This document shows positions 49,607-61,103 of a stretch of DNA of 64,000 nt, piece by piece. The stretch's first letter is position 1; each line of letters starts with the position of its first letter. The notes under the pieces are model-generated. The model was not told the DNA's origin. It saw only the letters and a list, made by a program, of their open reading frames with translations, and searched no databases. This stretch comes from Mercurialis annua (taxonomy: Eukaryota > Streptophyta > Magnoliopsida > Malpighiales > Euphorbiaceae). The DNA lies in NCBI RefSeq assembly GCF_937616625.2, contig NC_065571.1:25866201-25930200 (forward strand). Direction: 5' to 3'. The position numbers and the translations under genes were made by a program.

Positions 49607-50760
49607 CTTAAATTGCTAAAAAGGTGAAACGCTTGAATTTGTTTCGTAATGTTTGTAAACGTTTGACTTAATTTGCGAACAAAGTGAAACGCTAGTATTT
49701 GTTTCGTAACGTTTACAAACGTTTGGCTTAAATTGCTAAAAGTTGAAACACTTGGTTTTGTTTTGTAATGTTTCTAAACGTTTCGCATAAATTGCTAAAA
49801 ATGAGAAACGTTTAGATTTAATTCGTAACGTTTTAAACGTTTGATTTTTTTCGTATCGTTTGTAAACGTTTGGCTTAAATCGCTAAAAAGGTGAGAGGTT
49901 TGGATTTGTTTCTTAACGTTTGTAAACATTAGGCTTATATCGCTAAAAAGGTGTAACAGTTGGATTTATTTCGTAACGTTTGTAAACGCTTGGCTTAAAT
50001 TGCTAAAAAGGTTAAATGTTTGGATTTCTTACGTATCGTTTGTAAACGTTTGGCTTAAATCGCTAAAAAGGAAAAAAGTTTGGATTTGTTTGTAACCTTT
50101 GTAAACGTTTGCCTTAAATTGCTAATAAGGTGAAACGCTTTGATATGTTTCGTAACGTTTGCACACGTTTGGCTTAAATTGCTAAAACGGAGAAACGCTT
50201 GGATTTATTTCGTAACGTTTTTAAACGTTTGGCTTAAATTCCTAAAAGGGGAAACGTTTGGATTTGTTTCGTAGCGTTTATTAACGTTTGGCTTAAATAG
50301 CTAAAAAGGTGAAACGTTTGGATTTGTTTCGTACCATTTGTAAACGTTTGGCTTAAATTGCTAAAAAGGTTAAACGTTTGGATTTATTTCGTAATGTTTG
50401 TAAACATTTAGCTTAAATTGCTAAAAAGGGGAAACATTTGGATTTGTTTCTTAATGTTTGTAAACGTTTGGCTTAAATTGCTAAAAAGGTGAAACGTTGG
50501 GATTTGTTTCGAAACGTTTTAAATGTTTGGCTTATATCGCTAAAATGGGGAAACGTTTGAATTTGTTTTGTAGCGTTTGTAAACATTTGGCTAAAATCGC
50601 TAAAAGGGTAAAACGTTTGGTTTTTTTCATAACGTTCGTAAACGTTCGGCTTAAATAGCTAAAAAGGTGAAACGCTTGGATTTCTTTCGTAATGTTTGTA
50701 AACGTTTGGCTTAAATTGCTAAAAAGGTGAAACGCTTAGATTTGTTTCGTAAACGTTTGG
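49607..50760. repeat. 1154-bp duplication in E1, copy 2
   Basis: This second copy ends where 'cttaaattgctaaaaagg' appears again at 50761, followed by the single-copy continuation 'tgaaatgcttggatttg'. Small differences from copy 1 include 'gggtttcttacg' near 48869 against 'ggatttcttacg' near 50023. Confidence 0.9.
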
Positions 50761-53700
50761 CTTAAATTGCTAAAAAGGTGAAATGCTTGGATTTGTTTGG
50801 TAACGTTTGTAAACGTTTGGCTTAAATTGCTAAAAAGGTGAAACTCTTGGATTTGTTTGTAAACGTTTGGTTTAAATTGCTAAAAAGGTGAAAAACTTGA
50901 ATTTGTTACGTATTGTTTGTATACGTTTGGCTTAATTCTAAAAAAGTGAAACATTTTTATTTGTTTTGTAACTTTTATAAATGTTTGGCTTAAATTTCCA
51001 AAAAGGTGAAACACTAGGATTTGTTTCGGAACCGTGTGGCTTAAATTGCAAAAAAGGTGAAAGGCTTAGAATCGTTTCGTAACGTTTGTAAACGTTTGGC
51101 TTAAATCTAAAAAAGGGAAACGTTTGAATTTGTTTGCTAACGCTAGTAAACGTTTTGCTTAAATCGCTAAAAAGGGAAAACGTTTGGATTTGTTTCGTAA
51201 CGTTTGTAAACGTTTGGCTTAAATCGCTAAAAAGAGGAAACGTTTGTATTTATTTGGTAACGTTAGTAAACGTTTGGCTTAAATCGTTAAAAAGGGGAAA
51301 CGTTTGGATTTGTTTTGTAACATTTGTAAACGTTTGTCTTAAATTGCTAAAAAGGTGAAGCGCTTGGATTTGTTTCGTAACGTTTGTAAACGTTTTGCTT
51401 AAATTGCTAAAGAGGTGAAACACTTGTATTTGTTTCGTAGCGTTTGTAAACGTTTGGCTTAAATTGCTAAAAAGGTGAAAAAATTGGATTTGCTTCGTAA
51501 CCTTTGTAAACATTTTGCGTAACTCGCTAAAAAAGTGAAACGTTTGGATTTGTTTCATACGTTTTTAAACGCTTGGCTTAAATTGCTAAAAAGGTTAAAT
51601 GTTTGGATTTCTTACGTATCGTTTGTAAACGTTTGGCTTAAATCGCTAAAAAGGCAAAAAGTTTGGATTTGTTTTGTAACCTTTGTAAACGTTTGCCTTA
51701 AATTGCTAATAAGGTGAAACGCTTTGATATGTTTCGTAACGTTTGCACACGTTTGGCTTAAATTGCTAAAACGGAGAAACGCTTGGATTTATTTCGTAAC
51801 GTTTTTAAACGTTTGGCTTAAATTCCTAAAAGGGGAAACGTTTGGATTTGTTTCGTAGCGTTTATTAACGTTTGACTTAAATAGCTAAAAAGGTGAAACA
51901 TTTGGATTTGTTTCGTACCATTTGTAAACGTTTGGCTTAAATTGCTAAAAAGGTTAAACGTTTGGATTTTTTTCGTAATGTTTGTAAACATTTAGCTTAA
52001 ATTGCTAAAAAGGGGAAACATTTGGATTTGTTTCTTAATGTTTGTAAACGTTTGGCTTAAATTGCTAAAAAAGTGAAACGTTGGGATTTGTTTCGAAACG
52101 TTTTAAATGTTTGGCTTATATCGCTATAATGGGGAAACGTTTGAATTTGTTTTGTAACGTTTGTAAACATTTGGCTAAAATCACTAAAAAGGTAAAACGT
52201 TTGGTTTTTTTCATAACGTTCGTAAACGTTCGGCTTAAATAGCTAAAAAGGTGAAACGCTTGGATTTCTTTCGTAATATTTGTAAACGTTTGGCTTAAAT
52301 TGCTAAAAAGGTGAAACGCTTAGATTTGTTTCGTAAACGTTTGGCTTAAATTGCTAAAAAGGTGAAACGCTTAAATTTATTTGGTAACATTTGTAAACGT
52401 TTGGCTTAAATTGCTAAAAAGGTGAAACTCTTGGATTTGTTTCGTAACGTTTGTAAACGTTTGGTTTAAATTGCTAAAAAGGTGAAACACTTGAATTTGT
52501 TACGTATTGTTTGTAAACGTTTGGCTTAATTCTAAAAAAGTGAAACATTTTTATTTGTTTTGTAACTTTTATAAATGTTTGACTTAAATTTCCAAAAAGG
52601 TGAAACACTAGGATTTGTTTCGGATCCGTGTGGCTTAAATTGCAAAAAAGGTGAAAGGCTTGGAATCGTTTCGTAACGTTTGTAAACGTTTGGCTTAAAT
52701 CTAAAAAAGGGAAACGTTTGGATTTGTTTGCTAACGCTTGTAAACGTTTTGCTTAAATCGCTAAAAAGGGGAAACGTTTGGATTTGTTTCGTAACGTTTG
52801 TAAACGTTTGGCTTAAATCGCTAAAAAGAGGAAACGTTTGTATTTATTTGGTAACGTTAGTAAACGTTTGGCTTAAATCGTTAAAAAGGTGAAACGTTTG
52901 GATTTGTTTTGTAATATTTGTAAACGTTTGTCTTAAATTGCTAAAAAGGTGAAGCGCTTGGATTTGTTTCGTAACGTTTGTAAACGTTTGGCTTAAATTG
53001 CTAAAGAGGTGAAACGCTTGGATTTGTTTCGTAGCGTTTGTAAACGTTTGGCTTAAATTGCTAAAAAGGTGAAAAAATTGGATTTGCTTCGTAACCTTTG
53101 TAAACATTTTGCGTAACTCGCTAAAAAAGTGAAACGTTTGGATTTGTTTCATACGTTTTTAAACGTTTTGCTTAAATTGCTAGAAAGGTGAAATGTTTGG
53201 ATTTCTTTAGTAACGTTTGTAAACTTTTGGCTTAAATTGCTAAAAAGTTGAAACGCTTGGATTTGTTTCGGAACGTTTGTAAACGTTTGGCTTAAATTGC
53301 TAAAAAGTTGAAACTTTTGGATTTGTTTCGTAACGTTTGTAAATTTTTGGCTTAAATCGCAAAAAAGGGGAAACGTTTGGATTTGTTTCGTTACATTTGT
53401 AAACGTTTTGGCTTAAATCGCTAAAAAGGGGAAACGTTTGGATTTGTTTGGTAACGTTTGTAAACGTTTGGCTTAAATCGCAAAAAAGGGGAAACGTTTG
53501 GATTTGTTTCGTTACATTTGTAAACGTTTTGGCTTAAATCGCTAAAAAGGAGAAACGCTTGGATTTGTTTAGTAACGTTTGTAAACTTTTGGCTTAAATT
53601 GTTGAAAAGGTGAAACGCTTGGATTTGTTTCGGAACGTTTGTAAACGTTTGGCTAAAATTGCTAAAAAAGTGAAACGATTAGATTTGTTTCGTAACGTTT

Positions 53701-55284
53701 TTTAATTTTTTGGCTTAAATCTAAAAAAGTGAAACGTTTGGATTTGTTTGGTAACATTTGTAAACGTTTGGCTTAAATCGCAAAAAAGGGGAAAGGTTTG
53801 GATTTGTTTCGTTACATTTGTAATCGTTTGGATTAAATCGCTAAAATGGAGAAACGTTTGGATTTATTTCGTAACGTTTGTAAACGTTTCGTTTATATCG
53901 CTAAAAAGTAAAATGTTTGGATTTGTTTCGTAACATTTGTAAACGTTTGTCTTAAATTGCTAAAAAGGTGAAACGCTTGAATTTGTTTCGTAACGTTTGT
54001 AAACGTTTGACTTAAATTGCGAACAAAGTGAAACGCTTGTATTTGTTTTGTAACATTTACAAACATTTGGCTTAAATTGCTAAAAGTTGAAACATTTGGT
54101 TTTGTTTTGTAATGTTTCTAAACGTTTTGCATAAATTGCTAAAAATGTGAAACGTTTAGATTTAATTCGTAACGTTTTAAACGTTTGATTTTTTTCGTAA
54201 CGTTTGTAGACGTTTGGCTTAAATCGCTAAAAAGGTGAGAGGTTTGGATTTGTTTCGTAACGTTTGTAAACGTTTGGCTTCAATCAGTAAAAAGGTGAAA
54301 CGTTTGGATTTGTTTCGTAACGTTTGTAAACGTTTGGCTTCAATAGCAAAAAAGGTGAAATGTTTTGATTTGTTTCGTAACGTTTTATAACATTTGGCTT
54401 AAATTGCTAAAAAGGTGAAAAAATTGGATTTGCTTCGTAACCTTTGTAAACATTTTGCGTAACTCGCTAAAAAAGTGAAACGTTTGGATTTGTTTCATAC
54501 GTTTTTAAACGTTTTGCTTAAATTGCTAGAAAGGCGAAATGTTTGGATTTGTTTAGTAACGTTTGTAAACTTTTGGCTTAAATTGCTAAAAAGGTGAAAC
54601 GCTTGGATTTGTTTCGGAACGTTTGTAAACGTTTGATTTAAATTGCTAAAAAGGTGAAACGATTGGATTTGTTTCGTAACGTTTGTAAATTTTTGGCTTA
54701 AATCGCAAAAAAGGGGAAACGTTTGGATTTGTTTCGTTACATTTGTAAACGTTTTGGCTTAAATCTCTAAAAAGGGGAAACGTTTGGATTTGTTTGGTAA
54801 CGTTTGTAAACGTTTGGCTTAAATCGCAAAAAAGGGGAAACGTTTGGATTTGTTTCGTTACATTTGTAAACGTTTTGGCTTAAATCGCTAAAAAGGAGAA
54901 ACGTTTGGATTTGTTTCGTAACGTTTGTCTTAAATTGCTAAAAAGGTGAAACGCTTGGATTTGTTTCGGAATGTTTGTAAACGTTTGGCTTAAATTGCTA
55001 AAAAGGTGAAACGATTGGATTTGTTTCGTAACGTTTGTAAATTTTTGGCTTAAATCTAAAAAAGTAAAACGTTTGGATTTGTTTGGTTTGTTTGTAAACG
55101 TTCGGCTTAAATCGCAAAAACGGGGAAAGGTTTGGATTTGTTTCGTTACATTTCTAAACGTTTGGCTTAAATCGCTAAAATGGAGAAACGTTTGGATTTA
55201 TTTCGTAACGTTTGTAAACGTTTCGTTTATGTCGCTAAAAAGTGAAATGTTTGGATTTGTTTCGTAACATGTGTAAACGTTTGT

Positions 55285-56438
55285 CTTAAATTGCTAAAAA
55301 GGTGAAACGCTTGAATTTGTTTCGTAATGTTTGTAAACGTTTGACTTAATTTGCGAACAAAGTGAAACGCTAGTATTTGTTTCGTAACGTTTACAAACGT
55401 TTGGCTTAAATTGCTAAAAGTTGAAACACTTGGTTTTGTTTTGTAATGTTTCTAAACGTTTCGCATAAATTGCTAAAAATGAGAAACGTTTAGATTTAAT
55501 TCGTAACGTTTTAAACGTTTGATTTTTTTCGTATCGTTTGTAAACGTTTGGCTTAAATCGCTAAAAAGGTGAGAGGTTTGGATTTGTTTCTTAACGTTTG
55601 TAAACATTAGGCTTATATCGCTAAAAAGGTGTAACAGTTGGATTTATTTCGTAACGTTTGTAAACGCTTGGCTTAAATTGCTAAAAAGGTTAAATGTTTG
55701 GGTTTCTTACGTATCGTTTGTAAACGTTTGGCTTAAATCGCTAAAAAGGAAAAAAGTTTGGATTTGTTTGTAACCTTTGTAAACGTTTGCCTTAAATTGC
55801 TAATAAGGTGAAACGCTTTGATATGTTTCGTAACGTTTGCACACGTTTGGCTTAAATTGCTAAAACGGAGAAACGCTTGGATTTATTTCGTAACGTTTTT
55901 AAACGTTTGGCTTAAATTCCTAAAAGGGGAAACGTTTGGATTAGTTTCGTAGCGTTTATTAACGTTTGGCTTAAATATCTAAAAAGGTGAAACGTTTGGA
56001 TTTGTTTCGTACCATTTGTAAACGTTTGGCTTAAATTGCTAAAAAGGTTAAACGTTTGGATTTATTTCGTAATGTTTGTAAACATTTAGCTTAAATTGCT
56101 AAAAAGGGGAAACATTTGGATTTGTTTCTTAATGTTTGTAAACGTTTGGCTTAAATTGCTAAAAAGGTGAAACGTTGGGATTTGTTTCGAAACGTTTTAA
56201 ATGTTTGGCTTATATCGCTAAAATGGGGAAACGTTTGAATTTGTTTTGTAGCGTTTGTAAACATTTGGCTAAAATCGCTAAAAAGGTAAAACGTTTGGTT
56301 TTTTTCATAACGTTCATAAACGTTCGGCTTAAATAGCTAAAAAGGTGAAACGCTTGGATTTCTTTCGTAATGTTTGTAAACGTTTGGCTTAAATTGCTAA
56401 AAAGGTGAAACGCTTAGATTTGTTTCGTAAACGTTTGG
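55285..56438. repeat. 1154-bp duplication in E2, copy 1
   Basis: This is the counterpart of 48453-49606 shifted by 6832 bp. It shows the inner duplication is older than the 6.83-kb duplication. Confidence 0.9.
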
Positions 56439-57592
56439 CTTAAATTGCTAAAAAGGTGAAACGCTTGAATTTGTTTCGTAATGTTTGTAAACGTTTGACT
56501 TAATTTGCGAACAAAGTGAAACGCTAGTATTTGTTTCGTAACGTTTACAAACGTTTGGCTTAAATTGCTAAAAGTTGAAACACTTGGTTTTGTTTTGTAA
56601 TGTTTCTAAACGTTTCGCATAAATTGCTAAAAATGAGAAACGTTTAGATTTAATTCGTAACGTTTTAAACGTTTGATTTTTTTCGTATCGTTTGTAAACG
56701 TTTGGCTTAAATCGCTAAAAAGGTGAGAGGTTTGGATTTGTTTCTTAACGTTTGTAAACATTAGGCTTATATCGCTAAAAAGGTGTAACAGTTGGATTTA
56801 TTTCGTAACGTTTGTAAACGCTTGGCTTAAATTGCTAAAAAGGTTAAATGTTTGGATTTCTTACGTATCGTTTGTAAACGTTTGGCTTAAATCGCTAAAA
56901 AGGAAAAAAGTTTGGATTTGTTTGTAACCTTTGTAAACGTTTGCCTTAAATTGCTAATAAGGTGAAACGCTTTGATATGTTTCGTAACGTTTGCACACGT
57001 TTGGCTTAAATTGCTAAAACGGAGAAACGCTTGGATTTATTTCGTAACGTTTTTAAACGTTTGGCTTAAATTCCTAAAAGGGGAAACGTTTGGATTAGTT
57101 TCGTAGCGTTTATTAACGTTTGGCTTAAATAGCTAAAAAGGTGAAACGTTTGGATTTGTTTCGTACCATTTGTAAACGTTTGGCTTAAATTGCTAAAAAG
57201 GTGAAACGTTTGGATTTATTTCGTAATGTTTGTAAACATTTAGCTTAAATTGCTAAAAAGGGGAAACATTTGGATTTGTTTCTTAATGTTTGTAAACGTT
57301 TGGCTTAAATTGCTAAAAAGGTGAAACGTTGGGATTTGTTTCGAAACGTTTTAAATGTTTGGCTTATATCGCTAAAATGGGGAAACGTTTGAATTTGTTT
57401 TGTAGCGTTTGTAAACATTTGGCTAAAATCGCTAAAAGGGTAAAACGTTTGGTTTTTTTCATAACGTTCGTAAACGTTCGGCTTAAATAGCTAAAAAGGT
57501 GAAACGCTTGGATTTCTTTCGTAATGTTTGTAAACGTTTGGCTTAAATTGCTAAAAAGGTGAAACGCTTAGATTTGTTTCGTAAACGTTTGG
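56439..57592. repeat. 1154-bp duplication in E2, copy 2
   Basis: This is the counterpart of 49607-50760. Near 57201 it has 'aaaaaggtgaaacgtttgg', where the other copies read 'aaaaaggttaaacgtttgg', a single change back to the general consensus. Confidence 0.9.
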
Positions 57593-60500
57593 CTTAAATT
57601 GCTAAAAAGGTGAAATGCTGGGATTTGTTTGGTAACGTTTGTAAACGTTTGGCTTAAATTGCTAAAAAGGTGAAACTCTTGGATTTGTTTGTAAACGTTT
57701 GGTTTAAATTGCTAAAAAGGTGAAAAACTTGAATTTGTTACGTATTGTTTGTATACGTTTGGCTTAATTCTAAAAAAGTGAAACATTTTTATTTGTTTTG
57801 TAACTTTTATAAATGTTTGGCTTAAATTTCCAAAAAGGTGAAACACTAGGATTTGTTTCGGAACCGTGTGGCTTAAATTGCAAAAAAGGTGAAAGGCTTA
57901 GAATCGTTTCGTAACGTTTGTAAACGTTTGGCTTAAATCTAAAAAAGGGAAACGTTTGAATTTGTTTGCTAACGCTAGTAAACGTTTTGCTTAAATCGCT
58001 AAAAAGGGAAAACGTTTGGATTTGTTTCGTAACGTTTGTAAACGTTTGGCTTAAATCGCTAAAAAGAGGAAACGTTTGTATTTATTTGGTAACGTTAGTA
58101 AACGTTTGGCTTAAATCGCTAAAAAGGGGAAACGTTTGGATTTGTTTTGTAACATTTGTAAACGTTTGTCTTAAATTGCTAAAAAGGTGAAGCGCTTGGA
58201 TTTGTTTCGTAACGTTTGTAAACGTTTTGCTTAAATTGCTAAAAAGGTGAAACACTTGTATTTGTTTCGTAGCGTTTGTAAACGTTTGGCTTAAATTGCT
58301 AAAAAGGTGAAAAAATTGGATTTGCTTCGTAACCTTTGTAAACATTTTGCGTAACTCGCTAAAAAAGTGAAACGTTTGGATTTGTTTCATACGTTTTTAA
58401 ACGCTTGGCTTAAATTGCTAAAAAGGTTAAATGTTTGGATTTCTTACGTATCGTTTGTAAACGTTTGGCTTAAATCGCTAAAAAGGCAAAAAGTTTGGAT
58501 TTGTTTTGTAACCTTTGTAAACGTTTGCCTTAAATTGCTAATAAGGTGAAACGCTTTGATATGTTTCGTAACGTTTGCACACGTTTGGCTTAAATTGCTA
58601 AAACGGAGAAACACTTGGATTTATTTCGTAACGTTTTTAAACGTTTGGCTTAAATTCCTAAAAGGGGAAACGTTTGGATTTGTTTCGTAGCGTTTATTAA
58701 CGTTTGGCTTAAATAGCTAAAAAGGTGAAACATTTGGATTTGTTTCGTACCATTTGTAAACGTTTGGCTTAAATTGCTAAAAAGGTTAAACGTTTGGATT
58801 TTTTTCGTAATGTTTGTAAACATTTAGCTTAAATTGCTAAAAAGGGGAAACATTTGGATTTGTTTCTTAATGTTTGTAAACGTTTGGCTTAAATTGCTAA
58901 AAAAGTGAAACGTTGGGATTTGTTTCGAAACGTTTTAAATGTTTGGCTTATATCGCTATAATGGGGAAACGTTTGAATTTGTTTTGTAACGTTTGTAAAC
59001 ATTTGGCTAAAATCACTAAAAAGGTAAAACGTTTGGTTTTTTTCATAACGTTCGTAAACGTTCGGCTTAAATAGCTAAAAAGGTGAAACGCTTGGATTTC
59101 TTTCGTAATATTTGTAAACGTTTGGCTTAAATTGCTAAAAAGGTGAAACGCTTGGATTTGTTTCGTAAACGTTTGGCTTAAATTGCTAAAAAGGTGAAAC
59201 GCTTAAATTTATTTGGTAACATTTGTAAACGTTTGGCTTAAATTGCTAAAAAGGTGAAACTCTTGGATTTGTTTCGTAACGTTTGTAAACGTTTGGTTTA
59301 AATTGCTAAAAAGGTGAAACACTTGAATTTGTTACGTATTGTTTGTAAACGTTTGGCTTAATTCTAAAAAAGTGAAACATTTTTATTTGTTTTGTAACTT
59401 TTATAAATGTTTGACTTAAATTTCCAAAAAGGTGAAACACTAGGATTTGTTTCGGATCCGTGTGGCTTAAATTGCAAAAAAGGTGAAAGGCTTGGAATCG
59501 TTTCGTAACGTTTGTAAACGTTTGGCTTAATCTAAAAAAGGGAAACGTTTGGATTTGTTTGCTAACGCTTGTAAACGTTTTGCTTAAATCGCTAAAAAGG
59601 GGAAACGTTTGGATTTGTTTCGTAACGTTTGTAAACGTTTGGCTTAAATCGCTAAAAAGAGGAAACGTTTGTATTTATTTGGTAACGTTAGTAAACGTTT
59701 GGCTTAAATCGTTAAAAAGGTGAAACGTTTGGATTTGTTTTGTAATATTTGTAAACGTTTGTCTTAAATTGCTAAAAAGGTGAAGCGCTTGGATTTGTTT
59801 CGTAACGTTTGTAAACGTTTGGCTTAAATTGCTAAAAAGGTGAAACGCTTGGATTTGTTTCGTAGCGTTTGTAAACGTTTGGCTTAAATTGCTAAAAAGG
59901 TGAAAAAATTGGATTTGCTTCGTAACCTTTGTAAACATTTTGCGTAACTCGCTAAAAAAGTGAAACGTTTGGATTTGTTTCATACGTTTTTAAACGTTTT
60001 GCTTAAATTGCTAGAAAGGTGAAATGTTTGGATTTGTTTAGTAACGTTTGTAAACTTTTGGCTTAAATTGCTAAAAAGTTGAAACGCTTGGATTTGTTTC
60101 GGAACGTTTGTAAACGTTTGGCTTAAATTGCTAAAAAGTTGAAACTTTTGGATTTGTTTCGTAACGTTTGTAAATTTTTGGCTTAAATCGCAAAAAAGGG
60201 GAAACGTTTGGATTTGTTTCGTTACATTTGTAAACGTTTTGGCTTAAATCGCTAAAAAGGGGAAACGTTTGGATTTGTTTGGTAACGTTTGTAAACGTTT
60301 GGCTTAAATCGCAAAAAAGGGGAAACGTTTGGATTTGTTTCGTTACATTTGTAAACGTTTTGGCTTAAATCGCTAAAAAGGAGAAACGCTTGGATTTGTT
60401 TAGTAACGTTTGTAAACTTTTGGCTTAAATTGTTGAAAAGGTGAAACGCTTGGATTTGTTTCGGAACGTTTGTAAACGTTTGGCTTAAATTGCTAAAAAA

Positions 60501-61103
60501 GTGAAACGATTAGATTTGTTTCGTAACGTTTTTTAATTTTTTGGCTTAAATCTAAAAAAGTGAAACGTTTGGATTTGTTTGGTAACATTTGTAAACGTTT
60601 GGCTTAAATCGCAAAAAAGGGGAAAGGTTTGGATTTGTTTCGTTACATTTGTAAACGTTTGGATTAAATCGCTAAAATGGAGAAACGTTTGGATTTATTT
60701 CGTAACGTTTGTAAACGTTTCGTTTATATCGCTAAAAAGTAAAATGTTTGGATTTGTTTCGTAACATTTGTAAACGTTTGTCTTAAATTGCTAAAAAGGT
60801 GAAACGCTTGAATTTGTTTCGTAACGTTTGTAAACGTTTGACTTAAATTGCGAACAAAGTGAAACGCTTGTATTTGTTTTGTAACATTTACAAACATTTG
60901 GCTTAAATTGCTAAAAGTTGAAACATTTGGTTTTGTTTTGTAATGTTTCTAAACGTTTTGCATAAATTGCTAAAAATGTGAAACGTTTAGATTTAATTCG
61001 TAACGTTTTAAACGTTTGATTTTTTTCGTAACGTTTGTAGACGTTTGGCTTAAATCGCTAAAAAGGTGAGAGGTTTGGATTTGTTTCGTAACGTTTGTAA
61101 ACA

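Larger units (their letters stand above)
47441..54272. repeat. HOR-E unit 1 (6832 bp)
   Basis: This is the first copy of a 6.83-kb tandem duplication. It begins with about 130 bp of D-type text ('ggcttcaatcagtaaaaagg', 'caatagcaaaaaagg') and then switches at about 47571 to B-type text beginning 'gtgaaaaaattggatttgc'. The B-type part equals 23796 onward (offset 23775), then 28.6-31.7 kb (offset 22493). It ends inside the 'gtgagaggtttgg' region, joined back to the D-type head of the next unit. Confidence 0.92.
54273..61103. repeat. HOR-E unit 2 (6831 bp)
   Basis: This is the second copy, with the same D-type head, the same D-to-B switch (about 54403) and the same inner duplication. It is one base shorter in its distal part, because 'ggcttaatctaaaaaagg' near 59524 lacks an A. 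At its right end it continues into the natural B-to-C text (as at 31780). The left breakpoint of the duplicated segment is therefore D-type and the right breakpoint B-type. Confidence 0.92.
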
